Positions 33,951 to 42,677 of a stretch of 64,000 nt of DNA are shown here, piece after piece. This DNA comes from Haloarcula marismortui ATCC 43049. GTDB taxonomy: Archaea; Halobacteriota; Halobacteria; Halobacteriales; Haloarculaceae. The stretch lies in contig NC_006395.1 of assembly GCF_000011085.1 (NCBI RefSeq), forward strand, positions 248,001 through 312,000, given 5' to 3'. Below the pieces are notes generated by a model. It ran no database searches and had not been told where the DNA came from. It saw only the letters and a list, made by a program, of their open reading frames with translations. The position numbers and the translations under genes were made by a program. Position 1 is the stretch's first letter, and the number at the start of each line of letters is the position of its first letter.

Positions 33951-34940
33951 ATGACACACTCGACACGATATATCGGCTTGCTGTTTGCTGCGCTTGCACT
34001 CATCTGGGGACTCTCCTTTGTGGCGATCAAGACTGGTCTCGAAAGCGTCCCGCCGGTGCTGCTGGCAGCTGTCCGACACGACATCGCTGCAGTCGTCCTG
34101 CTTGGCTATGCCCTCTGGCGAGGCCGGTCACTGCGCCCACAGACCCGCGATGACTGGTCGCTGATTCTCATCGGCGGGACTGTCCTCATCGGTGCACACT
34201 TCGCGCTCCTGTTTCTTGGACAGCAGTACGTCCCGAGTTCCTTCGGCGCAATCCTGCTCAGTCTCACGCCGGTTGTGACGCCGGCGTTCGCATCGACACT
34301 GATTCCGAGCTACAGGGCTCGACCGCACGAACTCATCGGCACCGTCTGTGGGTTCATCGGTGTGGTTATTATTGCGAACCCCACACCGGGAGCGGTCGGC
34401 GGCCGCCTGCTCGGCGTCGCCCTCCTCATCAGTTCCGCTGTCGCCTTCGCTGTCGGTGCAGTCCTGACCGAACGCTACACCAGTTCGCTCCCGCTCGTGA
34501 GCCTGCAGGCCTGGATGACGCTGCTCGGTGCGGGCATCCTGCACGCCGTCAGCGCGGGGCTGCCCTCGGAGCAACTCGGAACCGTCACTGTTGGGCTTGA
34601 ACAGCTAGCTGCGATCGCGTATCTCGGTATCGTCGCCAGCGCAATCGGGTTCCTCCTCTACTTCCGACTGATCAGCACGGTGGGGGCCGCTGAAACCAGC
34701 CTGGTCTCCTACGTGGTACCAGCAGTAACGGCCATCAGCGGCTGGCTCCTGCTTGGTGAAACACTCGGCCCGGTGACCGTCGCCGGCTTCGCCGTAATCG
34801 TGGTCGGCTTCGCGTGGGTGAAAGCCGACGTACTCCGGTCGCTACGCCGTCGCCGGACAGACTCGCCGTCGTACCGACCGTACGGGCCACAGGACGACTG
34901 TGTCGTCGTCAGCGGGAACGCGTACACGACACGAGAGTGA
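33951..34940 (+). CDS. EamA/DMT-family transporter (copy 1)
   Basis: A 329-residue exporter with ten predicted helices in two EamA repeats. IWGLSFVAIKTGLESVPPVLLAAVRHD is the conserved start of repeat 1, and the second repeat ends with WLLLGETLGPVTVAGFAVIVVG. A charged, Arg-rich tail follows. Ligands of this family range from amino acids to nucleobases, and none can be assigned. It is closely related to the gene at 59393. The ATG at 33951 directly precedes helix 1. Confidence 0.87.
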   Translation: MTHSTRYIGLLFAALALIWGLSFVAIKTGLESVPPVLLAAVRHDIAAVVLLGYALWRGRSLRPQTRDDWSLILIGGTVLIGAHFALLFLGQQYVPSSFGAILLSLTPVVTPAFASTLIPSYRARPHELIGTVCGFIGVVIIANPTPGAVGGRLLGVALLISSAVAFAVGAVLTERYTSSLPLVSLQAWMTLLGAGILHAVSAGLPSEQLGTVTVGLEQLAAIAYLGIVASAIGFLLYFRLISTVGAAETSLVSYVVPAVTAISGWLLLGETLGPVTVAGFAVIVVGFAWVKADVLRSLRRRRTDSPSYRPYGPQDDCVVVSGNAYTTRE

Positions 34941-34993
34941 TGCCCTGATAGCATGGGCGTCAGGCCTTAGCCGCTGTCACCCATTGTAACGGT

Positions 34994-36454
34994 ATGACTT
35001 CCCACCCTGGGTTCCACTCGCTACACGACGAGACGGCGGCATCCATCTCCGTGACCGGTGACCTCCCGGACTGGCTCCGTGGCAGTCTCATCCGGAACGG
35101 ACCCGGCGCGTTCTCCCTCCCAAACGGTAGCAGTGTCGACCACTGGTTCGACGGGTTCGCGATGCTGTACCGGTTCACCTTTGACCCCGACAGTGACGCC
35201 GTGTACTATCGGAACCGCTTCCTCCGGACGGACGCGTACGAGGCGGCGACGAGCGGCGAGTTCGAAGGCGGCTTTGCGACCGGCGAGACGACGCTCCGCT
35301 CGCGGCTGGCGACGTTCCTGACTGACCCGTACGACAACACGAACATTATCGCCGAGCGGTTCGGTGGTGAGTACGTCGCCCTGACCGAATCGCCCCGGAA
35401 AGTGCGCTTCGACCCGAATACGCTCGAAACGACGGGTCACGTCGAACACGACGACGGCGTCCCGACTGGGCAACTCTCCTGTGCCCACCTCAAACGCGAC
35501 CCGACGAGCGGCGTCCTCGTGAACGTCGACACGGCGTTCGGACGGACCAGCCAGTACCACGTCACTGCCATGTCACCCGATGGGGCCCGGCGACACGTTG
35601 GGAGTGTCGACACCGACCAGCCGGCGTATATGCACAGTTTCGCGCTCACGCCGCGGTACGTTGTGCTGACGGAGTTCCCGCTCCGACTCGACCCGCGACG
35701 GTTTCTCAAGCCCGGCCGGCAGGCACCGTTTATCGAGCAGTTCGAGTGGGAACCAGACCGCGGAACCCGAATCATCGTCATGGACCGGACTACGGGAACC
35801 GTCGTCGCTGAGCCGGTCATCGACGCCGTGTTCGGCTTTCACCACGTCAACGCGTTCGAGCGAGATGGGGGCAGGGAACTGGTGTTCGACCTCGAAACAG
35901 TACCCGACGCGACGACCATCGACTCGCTATATCTGGACAACCTTCGTGCAGGCGAGATGGGCGCTATCGTCGGCCGCATCGAGCGGTTCACTGTGGACCT
36001 CGGTACCGGAAGCGGTGCCCCTCGCTACGGCGACGTCGACGCGGCGGTGTCACGCGAGATGTTGTACCCTGACGGCAGTGCGCTGCCGACCGTCTCACCG
36101 GCTCGCTGGTGTCGTCCGCACCGGTACGTGTACGCGATGGGGATGGATACTCCCGTCACCGAGTGGGCCCGGCGCGTGCTGAAACTCGACACGGACACGG
36201 GCGCTGTCGAGACGTTCGACGACGGAGGGGACTACTTCGGCGAGCCGGTGTTTGTCCCTGCACCCGACGGCGACACCGAGGATGACGGCGTGGTGCTAGT
36301 CGTTGCGCTGGATGCAGACGCCGATCGGTCCCGGCTACTCGTCCTCGACGGTCAGACGTTCGAGGAGCGCGCCAGCGCATCGCTCCCCCACGCAGCCCCG
36401 TTTGATTTCCACGGCCGATACTTCCCCGAGCTCCGGGTGGCGGCCGACGACTGA
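34994..36454 (+). CDS. Carotenoid cleavage oxygenase, RPE65/CCD family
   Basis: A 486-residue seven-bladed propeller Fe(II) dioxygenase. The four iron histidines are recognisable: H165 (AHLKRDP), H214 (YMHSFALTP), H283 or H284 (GFHHVNAFE) and H473 (DFHGRYFPE). LRGSLIRNGPGAFSL near residue 28 is the family N-terminal signature. It should cleave a carotenoid or apocarotenoid double bond. Haloarchaeal retinal is usually made by Brp/Blh, a different family, so this enzyme may provide another apocarotenoid or an alternative retinal route. It sits alone between an exporter and the iron operon. Confidence 0.88.
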   Translation: MTSHPGFHSLHDETAASISVTGDLPDWLRGSLIRNGPGAFSLPNGSSVDHWFDGFAMLYRFTFDPDSDAVYYRNRFLRTDAYEAATSGEFEGGFATGETTLRSRLATFLTDPYDNTNIIAERFGGEYVALTESPRKVRFDPNTLETTGHVEHDDGVPTGQLSCAHLKRDPTSGVLVNVDTAFGRTSQYHVTAMSPDGARRHVGSVDTDQPAYMHSFALTPRYVVLTEFPLRLDPRRFLKPGRQAPFIEQFEWEPDRGTRIIVMDRTTGTVVAEPVIDAVFGFHHVNAFERDGGRELVFDLETVPDATTIDSLYLDNLRAGEMGAIVGRIERFTVDLGTGSGAPRYGDVDAAVSREMLYPDGSALPTVSPARWCRPHRYVYAMGMDTPVTEWARRVLKLDTDTGAVETFDDGGDYFGEPVFVPAPDGDTEDDGVVLVVALDADADRSRLLVLDGQTFEERASASLPHAAPFDFHGRYFPELRVAADD

Positions 36455-36620
36455 TACGGACGGTTGGAGATTATGTCTGGATAGCTTCGACCACTGGGTA
36501 GGAACGCACCGGTACATCGCTCCACCAATCCGTGTCAGGCTGCATCCATCTTGTCCCGGCAACGAATACGAACTGTTGACATGATGTTCGGCTTGCCTAA
36601 AATTCGAAAACGCTTTATCC
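36455..36620. promoter_or_regulatory. Upstream region of the siderophore operon with a weak second iron box
   Basis: The segment contains TTCGGCTTGCCTAA near 36587-36600, a degraded copy of the palindrome at 36621. CTTTAT (36613-36618) serves as TATA box for the ATG at 36642. Confidence 0.45.
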
Positions 36621-36638
36621 ATTTAGGCTGGCCTAAAT
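36621..36638. promoter_or_regulatory. DtxR/Idr-type iron operator upstream of the siderophore operon
   Basis: ATTTAGGC and GCCTAAAT form a perfect 8-bp dyad around TG, matching the TTAGGxTxxCCTAA type of site bound by haloarchaeal DtxR-family iron regulators (established for Idr proteins in Halobacterium). It lies just after the TATA-like CTTTAT, covering the transcription start, so iron-loaded repressor would block initiation. Confidence 0.8.
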
Positions 36639-36641
36639 AGT

Positions 36642-36719
36642 ATGCTGAACGAATCGATTGACACCCCCGAACCGTCACACCGGCTGTCGGTGTCACGGAC
36701 ACTGGACGGAGCGTCGTGA
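36642..36719 (+). CDS. Possible 25-residue leader ORF of the siderophore operon
   Basis: An ATG-initiated frame of 25 codons plus stop begins 24 nt after the TATA-like CTTTAT, exactly where a leaderless mRNA would start. Its TGA overlaps the GTG start of the next gene (GTGA). The peptide (MLNESIDTPEP, then HRLSVSRTLDGAS) has no known motif. It could simply allow leaderless entry and coupled translation of the reductase-like gene. Coding status is uncertain. Confidence 0.4.
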   Translation: MLNESIDTPEPSHRLSVSRTLDGAS

Positions 36720-37702
36720 ACATGGTGGCAGTGGGGAACCGGACGGGGACGACGTTCGACCACGATGTCATCATCGTCGGGGGCGGTCCAGCCGGTTGTT
36801 CGGCGGGGGTGTTCACGGCCAGAGCGGGCCTCGATACGGTCATCTACGACCGCGGCCGGTCGTCGCTCAAGCGCTGTGCCTACCTCGAAAACTACCTCGG
36901 TTTCCCGGCCGGTATCGACGTCGAGACGCTGTACGACCGCATTCAGGACCACGCCGAAACTGCCGGTTGTTCCATCGTCTCCGAGCTGGTCGAATCGCTC
37001 GACAGAACCGATGCCGGGGAGGGATTCGTCGTTGAAACGCAGGACGGGGAGACCGCCACGACTCAGCGGGTCATCGCGGCGACCCGCTACGACGGCGAGT
37101 ATATGCGCGGTCTTGACGACGACGCAGCGATGTTCGAGACGTACGAACACGACGGCGAGGAACACGAAGCCTTCGACAACACGTACGCCGACGCCGACGG
37201 CACGACACCGGTTCCGGGTCTCTACGTTGCCTCACCGTCCGAGGCGGCGGACATGCAGGCGATCATTGCGGCCGGCCGGGGCGCACGGGTCGCACGTCGG
37301 GTGATCGCGGATACGAGAATCGACGACGGCTGGTGGGAGTCTGTCGCTGATGGAGTGGACTGGGTCCGACGGAGGGCTGAACTCGACGACGAATGGACCG
37401 AACGATCGACCTGGGTCGAATATTTCGACGACCGGTACGCCGAGGACGCCCCCGTCGAACCGGGGTCGGACCGCTTCCAGCGGGTCCGTGAGGCGGTCAT
37501 CGACGAACGACGGTCGTCGTATATCTCGCCCGAGGAAATAGCCGACCGGACCGAAACAGGCCAGGAAACACTGGCGGGCTACTTGAGCCCCGAAGCGGTC
37601 GTTTCGGGGCTCGACCAGACCGCCGTTCTCGATGCAATAGATGACGAAACGATCCGGGACTACCTCGGCGCGAGCGACGGACTCGCGGAGGTGGGCGAGT
37701 AA
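36716..37702 (+). CDS. FAD-binding, thioredoxin reductase-like protein of the siderophore operon
   Basis: A 328-residue flavoprotein. The FAD loop is IIVGGGPAGCSAG near residue 20, and the return strand VPGLYVASPSEAADMQAIIAAGRG lies near 165. The NADPH domain and redox CxxC of thioredoxin reductases are absent: the FAD halves join directly, and a 120-residue acidic C-terminal extension follows. It heads an iron-repressed operon with a siderophore ABC importer, so a role in releasing or reducing siderophore iron is inferred. The GTG at 36716 (GTGA overlap with the leader ORF) or the ATG at 36722 may be used. It overlaps the permease by 1 nt. Confidence 0.8.
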   Translation: MNMVAVGNRTGTTFDHDVIIVGGGPAGCSAGVFTARAGLDTVIYDRGRSSLKRCAYLENYLGFPAGIDVETLYDRIQDHAETAGCSIVSELVESLDRTDAGEGFVVETQDGETATTQRVIAATRYDGEYMRGLDDDAAMFETYEHDGEEHEAFDNTYADADGTTPVPGLYVASPSEAADMQAIIAAGRGARVARRVIADTRIDDGWWESVADGVDWVRRRAELDDEWTERSTWVEYFDDRYAEDAPVEPGSDRFQRVREAVIDERRSSYISPEEIADRTETGQETLAGYLSPEAVVSGLDQTAVLDAIDDETIRDYLGASDGLAEVGE

Positions 37703-38817
37703 TGGTCAGCGAGACACGGGGGGCCACCGACGTGTTGTCACGGGCCAGGACCTGGCTCGACACTCTCGATGGGTCCCTGTTCGGGCTATGTGTCGCGAGC
37801 GTTGCCGTCGCCTTTGTGGCCGGGCTCCTGCAGGTGAGCTTCGGGGCGTATTCGATGACCATCCTCGAGGCGTGGCAGGCCGTGTTCGACCCGAAGGTGT
37901 GGTTCAGTGTTCAGGCGTGGCAGTCGTTTTTCTTCGGGGCCGAGCTTCCCGAACTGCCGAAACGGACGCTCATCGTGTGGAACATTCGGATGCCGCGGGT
38001 AATCGTCGCCGTGCTTGCGGGGATGTGTCTCGCCGTTTCCGGGGCGATATTCCAGGCCGTCACGAGAAACGAACTGGCGAGCCCGTTCATACTGGGCGTG
38101 AGTTCCGGGGCGGGGCTCACCGTACTGCTGACCCTCGTTCTGTTCAGCAGTCTCGCTCCGTTCCTCCCGCTGTTTGCCGCGGTCGGTGGCTCCATCGCGT
38201 TCCTGCTCGTGTACATGATCGCGTGGCAGGGCGGAACGAGCCCGGTCAGACTGGTCCTTGCTGGTGTCATCGTCAACATGGTGTTTACCTCCCTCCAGCG
38301 GGGGCTGTTCTTCTTCGCCGACGACTTGGGCGTTGTCCAGTCGGCGCTGGCCTGGATTACCGGGTCGCTAACGGGCGTCGGCTGGGAGGAGTTTCGCATC
38401 GCTGTCATCCCGACGCTGGCCGCGACGCTCCTCGCGCTGGCGGGCGCACGACAGCTGAACCTCCTCCTGCTCGGAGAAGAGACCGCGAGTTCGCTCGGGA
38501 TGAGTGTCGAGCGGGTCCGGTTCATGCTGTCCGCGGTTGCCATTCTGGCGGCCAGTACGGCAATCTCCGTTGCGGGGATCATCGGGTTCTTCGGCCTCGT
38601 GGTCCCCCACATCGTCAGACTCATCGTCGGGAGCGACTACCGCCGGCTCCTCATCGGCTGCGTGTTCGTCGGGCCGGCGTTGATGGTCGTTGCGGACGTT
38701 GGTGCACGGCTGGCCCTGAGCCCCGCACAGGTTCCAGTCGGCGTCGTCACTGGCGTCGTCGGCGGGCCGTACTTCCTCTACCTGATGCGGCGACAGGAAC
38801 AGATGGGTGAGATCTAA
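37702..38817 (+). CDS. FecCD-type iron-siderophore ABC permease
   Basis: A 371-residue permease with about ten helices. The FecCD signatures are IRMPRVIVAVLAGMCLAVSGAIFQ near residue 93, LGVSSGAG near 132, and the C-terminal coupling region GIIGFFGLVVPHIVRL. It imports a ferric siderophore together with the ATPase and binding lipoprotein that follow. It overlaps both neighbours by 1 nt. Confidence 0.93.
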   Translation: MVSETRGATDVLSRARTWLDTLDGSLFGLCVASVAVAFVAGLLQVSFGAYSMTILEAWQAVFDPKVWFSVQAWQSFFFGAELPELPKRTLIVWNIRMPRVIVAVLAGMCLAVSGAIFQAVTRNELASPFILGVSSGAGLTVLLTLVLFSSLAPFLPLFAAVGGSIAFLLVYMIAWQGGTSPVRLVLAGVIVNMVFTSLQRGLFFFADDLGVVQSALAWITGSLTGVGWEEFRIAVIPTLAATLLALAGARQLNLLLLGEETASSLGMSVERVRFMLSAVAILAASTAISVAGIIGFFGLVVPHIVRLIVGSDYRRLLIGCVFVGPALMVVADVGARLALSPAQVPVGVVTGVVGGPYFLYLMRRQEQMGEI

Positions 38818-39749
38818 TGTCACAGGACAACTCCAACTCGGACGGTATCGCTACGGTCAATGACACCGCTGCTGGGTCCCAGTCCAGTCACCGGGACCGG
38901 CCGCTGGTCGGCGACGATGTGGTGCTTTCGTACTCCGGGACGGATGAACCGGTCATCGACGGTGAATCGATCACCGCCGAACCCGGGGCCGTGACTGCGC
39001 TCGTCGGCCCGAACGGGTCGGGCAAGAGCACGCTGCTGAAAGGCCTCGCAAATCAGCTCGAACCGGAAGCCGGATCGGTACTGCTGGACGGGCAAGACAT
39101 CCAGACACTGGAGACCAAAGCGATCGCTCGGAAGCTCGGCCTGCTCTCTCAGGAGAGTACGTCGCCAAACAGCATCTCGGTCGAGGATCTGGTGTACCAC
39201 GGTCGGTACCCACACCGGGGGTTCTTCGACAGTGTCACCGAAGAAGACGAGGCCGCCGTCGAGCGGGCGATTGACCTGGCCGGCTGTGGACACATCCGTG
39301 AGCGCGAAGTCGGTAGCCTCAGTGGCGGTCAGAAGCAACTCGCCTGGATCGCGATGGTTCTCGCACAGGACACTGACGTGCTCTTGCTCGATGAGCCGAC
39401 GACGTTCCTTGACCTGCACCACCAGCTTGAGGTGATGGAAATAATCGAAACGCTCCGCGATGAGAGCGATATCACCATCGTGGTCGTCCTGCACGACCTC
39501 GAGCAGGCGGCCCGCCTCGCTGACCGGATGGTCGCACTCAAAGACGGCGAGATACAGGCTCGGGGACGACCCGAAGATGTGGTCACGGAGCAACTACTCG
39601 CGGATGTTTTCGAAATCGAGGCAGAGGTCTCGGCCACGCCACGCGGACCGCGCGTGAATCCAATCCGGGCCCGCCACGATGGTGACGACCACACTGGTGG
39701 TGGCGATACTGCTGAGTCGGACCGCGCCGAAGAAGTCGTTGCCGAATAG
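38817..39749 (+). CDS. FecE-type iron-siderophore ABC ATPase
   Basis: A 310-residue ATPase with Walker A GPNGSGKST near residue 64, Q-loop region LLSQES, signature SLSGGQKQLAW, Walker B VLLLDEPTTFLDL and the switch His in VVLHD. The first 30 residues and last 35 residues are polar halophilic extensions outside the ABC core. It pairs with the permease at 37702. Confidence 0.93.
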   Translation: MSQDNSNSDGIATVNDTAAGSQSSHRDRPLVGDDVVLSYSGTDEPVIDGESITAEPGAVTALVGPNGSGKSTLLKGLANQLEPEAGSVLLDGQDIQTLETKAIARKLGLLSQESTSPNSISVEDLVYHGRYPHRGFFDSVTEEDEAAVERAIDLAGCGHIREREVGSLSGGQKQLAWIAMVLAQDTDVLLLDEPTTFLDLHHQLEVMEIIETLRDESDITIVVVLHDLEQAARLADRMVALKDGEIQARGRPEDVVTEQLLADVFEIEAEVSATPRGPRVNPIRARHDGDDHTGGGDTAESDRAEEVVAE

Positions 39750-39785
39750 GAGCCACGAAATTGGACCCTGCCCGACGGATTCTTG

Positions 39786-39807
39786 ACGCGGACGCTGGAG
39801 TCCGCGT
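39786..39807 (+). terminator. Hairpin after the siderophore permease-ATPase operon
   Basis: ACGCGGAC and GTCCGCGT form a perfect 8-bp stem with a 6-nt loop, 37 nt after the ATPase stop and followed by TT. It could terminate or attenuate the operon before the separately promoted binding-protein gene. Archaeal termination usually relies on T-runs, so this is tentative. Confidence 0.45.
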
Positions 39808-39854
39808 TTGAAACCGGATTGTTCTGGCTCGGTGAACCGGAACAACTATATAAT

Positions 39855-39872
39855 TTTTAGGTTAGCCTAAAA
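39855..39872. promoter_or_regulatory. DtxR/Idr-type iron operator before the siderophore-binding lipoprotein
   Basis: TTTTAGG and CCTAAAA flank a 4-nt centre, a second clear iron box. It sits between a TATA element (CTATATAAT, 39845-39853) and the ATG at 39875, so the binding protein has its own iron-controlled, nearly leaderless promoter. Confidence 0.82.
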
Positions 39873-39874
39873 CA

Positions 39875-41080
39875 ATGGCTGACGACACCACAGACACCGA
39901 GACACCGACGCGGAGAGAGTACGTGAAATACGGGGGAACGGTTCTCAGCGCTGGATTGCTTGCGGGATGCACCAGTGACGCCGAGCAGGGAGTCGGGACA
40001 ACACGGACGGAGTCAGAGGCGGAGACGGACACACCCACTGGGAACGGCTCGTACGCCGTGTCGATGTCACCAACGGGAGAAGTGACGTTCGACTCGCCAC
40101 CGGAGACCGTCTTTACGCGGCTCACACACCACGCCGACATGGCGTTTGCGCTGGGGCATGGAGATACCGTCACGGCTATGCACGCCCCAGAGTACTACAG
40201 TGGGCTATGGAACCAGTTCGTCGAACGGCTGCCGGGGGTGTCGCTGGACTGGACCGGGTTGTACTCCTCGTGGAAACCGAGCAAGGAGAAACTGTACGAA
40301 CTGGACAGCGATATCCACCTGGCAGACCCGGCTTGGATCGCTAAACAGGACAGCTGGGGTCGGGAGGACTTCGAGGAGATCGCTACCAACGTCTCGCCCT
40401 GGTTTGGCAACTCACTGAGTGACCGACACGCCGAACCTCCGTCCGGATGGGCGAACTACGAGTACTACACCCTCTGGGAGCAGTTCGAACTTGTGGCCGA
40501 GGCGTTTCAGGAACAGGCCCGCTACGAGGCGCTCGCGGCCATCCACGACGAAATGCGCTCGACCATCGACGCGAACTTGCCACCTGAGTCGGAACGCCCG
40601 TCGGCAGTGATGCTCGCCGCGGCTGACCTTGACGAGATATACGCGTACACGCTTGACAACCCCGGGTTCCTGACCGCACACACTCGCCCATTCGGTGCAC
40701 GGGACGCCTTCGAGGGCTCGGTGGAGACGAACTCAGTGGTCGACTTCGAAACGCTCCTCGAGGCTGACCCGGACATCATTCTGCACCTCGGCGGATTTGA
40801 ACCGAGTACGAACCTTCCGAAGCGACGGGAGGCGTTCAAATCCGACCCAGTTGGGTCGGAAATCACGGCCGTACAGACCGACCGGATCTACCCCCAGGGG
40901 GCGAGATATCAGGGCCCGATACTGCATCTCTTCCAGTTGGAGATGACCGCAAAACAACTGTATCCCGAGCAGTTCGGCGAGTGGCCAACCTACACCGAGG
41001 GGCCGTATCCCGAGATTCCGCCCGAAGAACAGCTGTTCGACCGCCAGCGGGTCGCGGACATCGTGAACGGCGACATCTAA
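39875..41080 (+). CDS. Iron-siderophore ABC substrate-binding lipoprotein
   Basis: A 401-residue exported lipoprotein with twin-arginine motif TRREYVKYGG and lipobox LAGC near residue 32. The mature protein has a class III (FecB/BtuF-type) binding fold: SPTGEVTFDSPPETVFT, then DPDIILHLGG, then AVQTDRIYPQGAR. It should deliver a ferric siderophore to the permease at 37702. The gene is separated from the permease-ATPase operon by 125 nt with its own iron box. Confidence 0.9.
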   Translation: MADDTTDTETPTRREYVKYGGTVLSAGLLAGCTSDAEQGVGTTRTESEAETDTPTGNGSYAVSMSPTGEVTFDSPPETVFTRLTHHADMAFALGHGDTVTAMHAPEYYSGLWNQFVERLPGVSLDWTGLYSSWKPSKEKLYELDSDIHLADPAWIAKQDSWGREDFEEIATNVSPWFGNSLSDRHAEPPSGWANYEYYTLWEQFELVAEAFQEQARYEALAAIHDEMRSTIDANLPPESERPSAVMLAAADLDEIYAYTLDNPGFLTAHTRPFGARDAFEGSVETNSVVDFETLLEADPDIILHLGGFEPSTNLPKRREAFKSDPVGSEITAVQTDRIYPQGARYQGPILHLFQLEMTAKQLYPEQFGEWPTYTEGPYPEIPPEEQLFDRQRVADIVNGDI

Positions 41081-41215
41081 CTGTCACTATCCAAACTCCT
41101 GAACAACAGTATTGAGGAAGAAGCTAGATTATCTGGATGAATGAACTGCAAAAGACACAATTGTTAGCAGTATATATGGAATATAAGGGTATAGCCATCT
41201 ACTTGTCCAGAAAAG
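41081..41215. other. AT-rich intergenic region
   Basis: The segment is AT-rich (TATATATGGAATATAAGGG) and has no ORF; it leads into the promoter of the small zinc-ribbon gene. Confidence 0.45.
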
Positions 41216-41222
41216 TTTTATA
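41216..41222 (+). promoter_or_regulatory. TATA box of the 45-residue zinc-ribbon gene
   Basis: TTTTATA ends 22 nt before the ATG at 41245, consistent with a leaderless transcript. Confidence 0.6.
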
Positions 41223-41244
41223 GTACCGTGCCATCCACTAACAT

Positions 41245-41382
41245 ATGTTAGTACACGAAGGAAACACGCACTCATACACCACTGGCTCCGACCGATATTG
41301 CCGTCACTGCAACGACGTTGCACTCGCTTACGACCCGTCGGCTGACAGCCCTCGCTGTCGGTCGTGCGGAAAGCTAGTCTAG
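41245..41382 (+). CDS. Tiny zinc-ribbon protein (45 residues)
   Basis: A short gene with a clear zinc knuckle pair: YCRHCND near residue 18 and RCRSCGKLV at the C terminus. Separation of the CxxC pairs (about 16 residues) is right for one zinc ribbon. The well-placed TATA box and intact cysteines argue that it is a real gene. Tiny zinc-finger proteins are common and functionally diverse in haloarchaea; no specific role can be given. Confidence 0.72.
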   Translation: MLVHEGNTHSYTTGSDRYCRHCNDVALAYDPSADSPRCRSCGKLV

Positions 41383-41524
41383 CGCCATTCCGGGCCTTGC
41401 ACTCGTATAGAACGATAACACTAGCCACACAGAGGCCTGCTCCGTGGACATTGTTTTACCATTAGCCACAAACGTCTGTCAAGTAATGCAGCGATTTGTG
41501 TGGCTGCAAACCAGTGCGGATTGA
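41383..41524. other. Intergenic region between convergent genes
   Basis: About 142 bp with no ORF and no clear hairpin. Confidence 0.4.
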
Positions 41525-42565
41525 TTACAGCTTGACGAGAACTTTGATCGCCTCGCGCTCGTCCATCGCCTGATACCCTTCTGGAACGCCGTTGAGGTCG
41601 ACTGTTTTCGTGAAGATCGGTGACGGGTCAAGCGTGCCCTGCAGCACATCGGCCAGCAGTTCATCGGCGTAGGCACGAACCGGTGCGATGCCACCGTTGA
41701 GCCCGATGTTATCGCCGAACAGCGAGAACATGTCCAATCCGGAATCATCGAGGCCGTGTGGGACGCCGACGTAGCCGACGGTCCCGCCAGGACGACAGAC
41801 ATCGATAGCGGTCTCCATTGCCGAGGCCGCACCGACACATTCGAGGACGTGATTTGCACCGCCGTTAGTCAGGTCGTCCGCGGCGTCGACGGCGTCCTGA
41901 CCACGGGCGGCGACGGTCTCTGTCGCACCGAACGACTCAGCGAGTTCGAGGCGGTCCTCGTGGTGCCCCATCGCGATGATGCGTTCCGCACCGAGGCGTC
42001 GCGCCGCGAGAACGCCACATAGTCCAACGGCCCCGTCGCCGACGACGATACAGGTGTCGCCTTCACTGACACCGGCGCTTACCGCCGCGTGGTGGCCCGT
42101 TCCCATCACGTCTGTCAGCGGCAGAATCGCTTCCAGCGTGTCCTCGTCGTCGGCGTGGCGGTCTGGGACGCGGACGAGCGTCCCGTCGGCTTCCGTTGCT
42201 CGGACGTACTCGCCCTGGCCGCCGCCGTTGTCGCCGCCCCATGAGTCGCCGTTGACACAGGACGTGTGCAGTCCCTTCCGACAGAACTCACACCGGCCAC
42301 AGCTGACGACGAACGGGGCGAACACCCGGTCGCCGGGTTCGACTGAGCGCACGTCGTCGCCGACTTCCTCGACGATACCCATCGGTTCGTGGCCGACGCG
42401 GGAGCCCTCTTCACGGTCGCTCTGGCCGCGGTAGAACCACAGGTCGGAGCCACAGACGGCAGTGTGGGTCACGCGTACAATCGCGTCAGTTGGCGATTCG
42501 ATTTCGGGTCGGGGAACCTCTTCGACGGTGATATCACCGGGGCCACGGTAGATGGCTGCGCGCAT
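41525..42565 (-). CDS. Zinc-dependent alcohol/threonine dehydrogenase-like enzyme (MDR family)
   Basis: A 346-residue medium-chain dehydrogenase. The catalytic-zinc region is TAVCGSDLWFYRG with GHEPMG. The structural-zinc lobe is CGRCEFCRKGLHTSC, and the nucleotide loop is VVGDGAVGLCGVLAARRLGA. A Gly-rich insertion, GDSWGGDNGGGQGEY, follows the structural zinc, as in several glutathione-independent formaldehyde dehydrogenase-like and haloarchaeal enzymes. The substrate is unknown. The ATG at 42565 begins the conserved strand; the longer frame to 42808 crosses the divergent gene. Confidence 0.87.
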   Translation of the reverse strand: MRAAIYRGPGDITVEEVPRPEIESPTDAIVRVTHTAVCGSDLWFYRGQSDREEGSRVGHEPMGIVEEVGDDVRSVEPGDRVFAPFVVSCGRCEFCRKGLHTSCVNGDSWGGDNGGGQGEYVRATEADGTLVRVPDRHADDEDTLEAILPLTDVMGTGHHAAVSAGVSEGDTCIVVGDGAVGLCGVLAARRLGAERIIAMGHHEDRLELAESFGATETVAARGQDAVDAADDLTNGGANHVLECVGAASAMETAIDVCRPGGTVGYVGVPHGLDDSGLDMFSLFGDNIGLNGGIAPVRAYADELLADVLQGTLDPSPIFTKTVDLNGVPEGYQAMDEREAIKVLVKL

Positions 42566-42677
42566 AGATCCGTTTCGGGTCGGCTGTGGAAAACCGTTCT
42601 CATGCCGTCTGTCGCATCCGCCCGGCCGTGTTATTGGATGAAAACAATTACCAAAGATGGAATATAAATACAGAAAC

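Noticed and set aside
37585-37615. Hairpin GAGCCCCGAAGC/TTTCGGGGCTC
   Set aside because: It lies inside the FAD-protein reading frame and is followed by more coding sequence, so it is not a terminator.
41129-41428. Minus-strand 99-codon frame over the tiny zinc-ribbon gene
   Set aside because: It lacks a promoter and family features, and covers the better-supported plus-strand gene with CxxC pairs.
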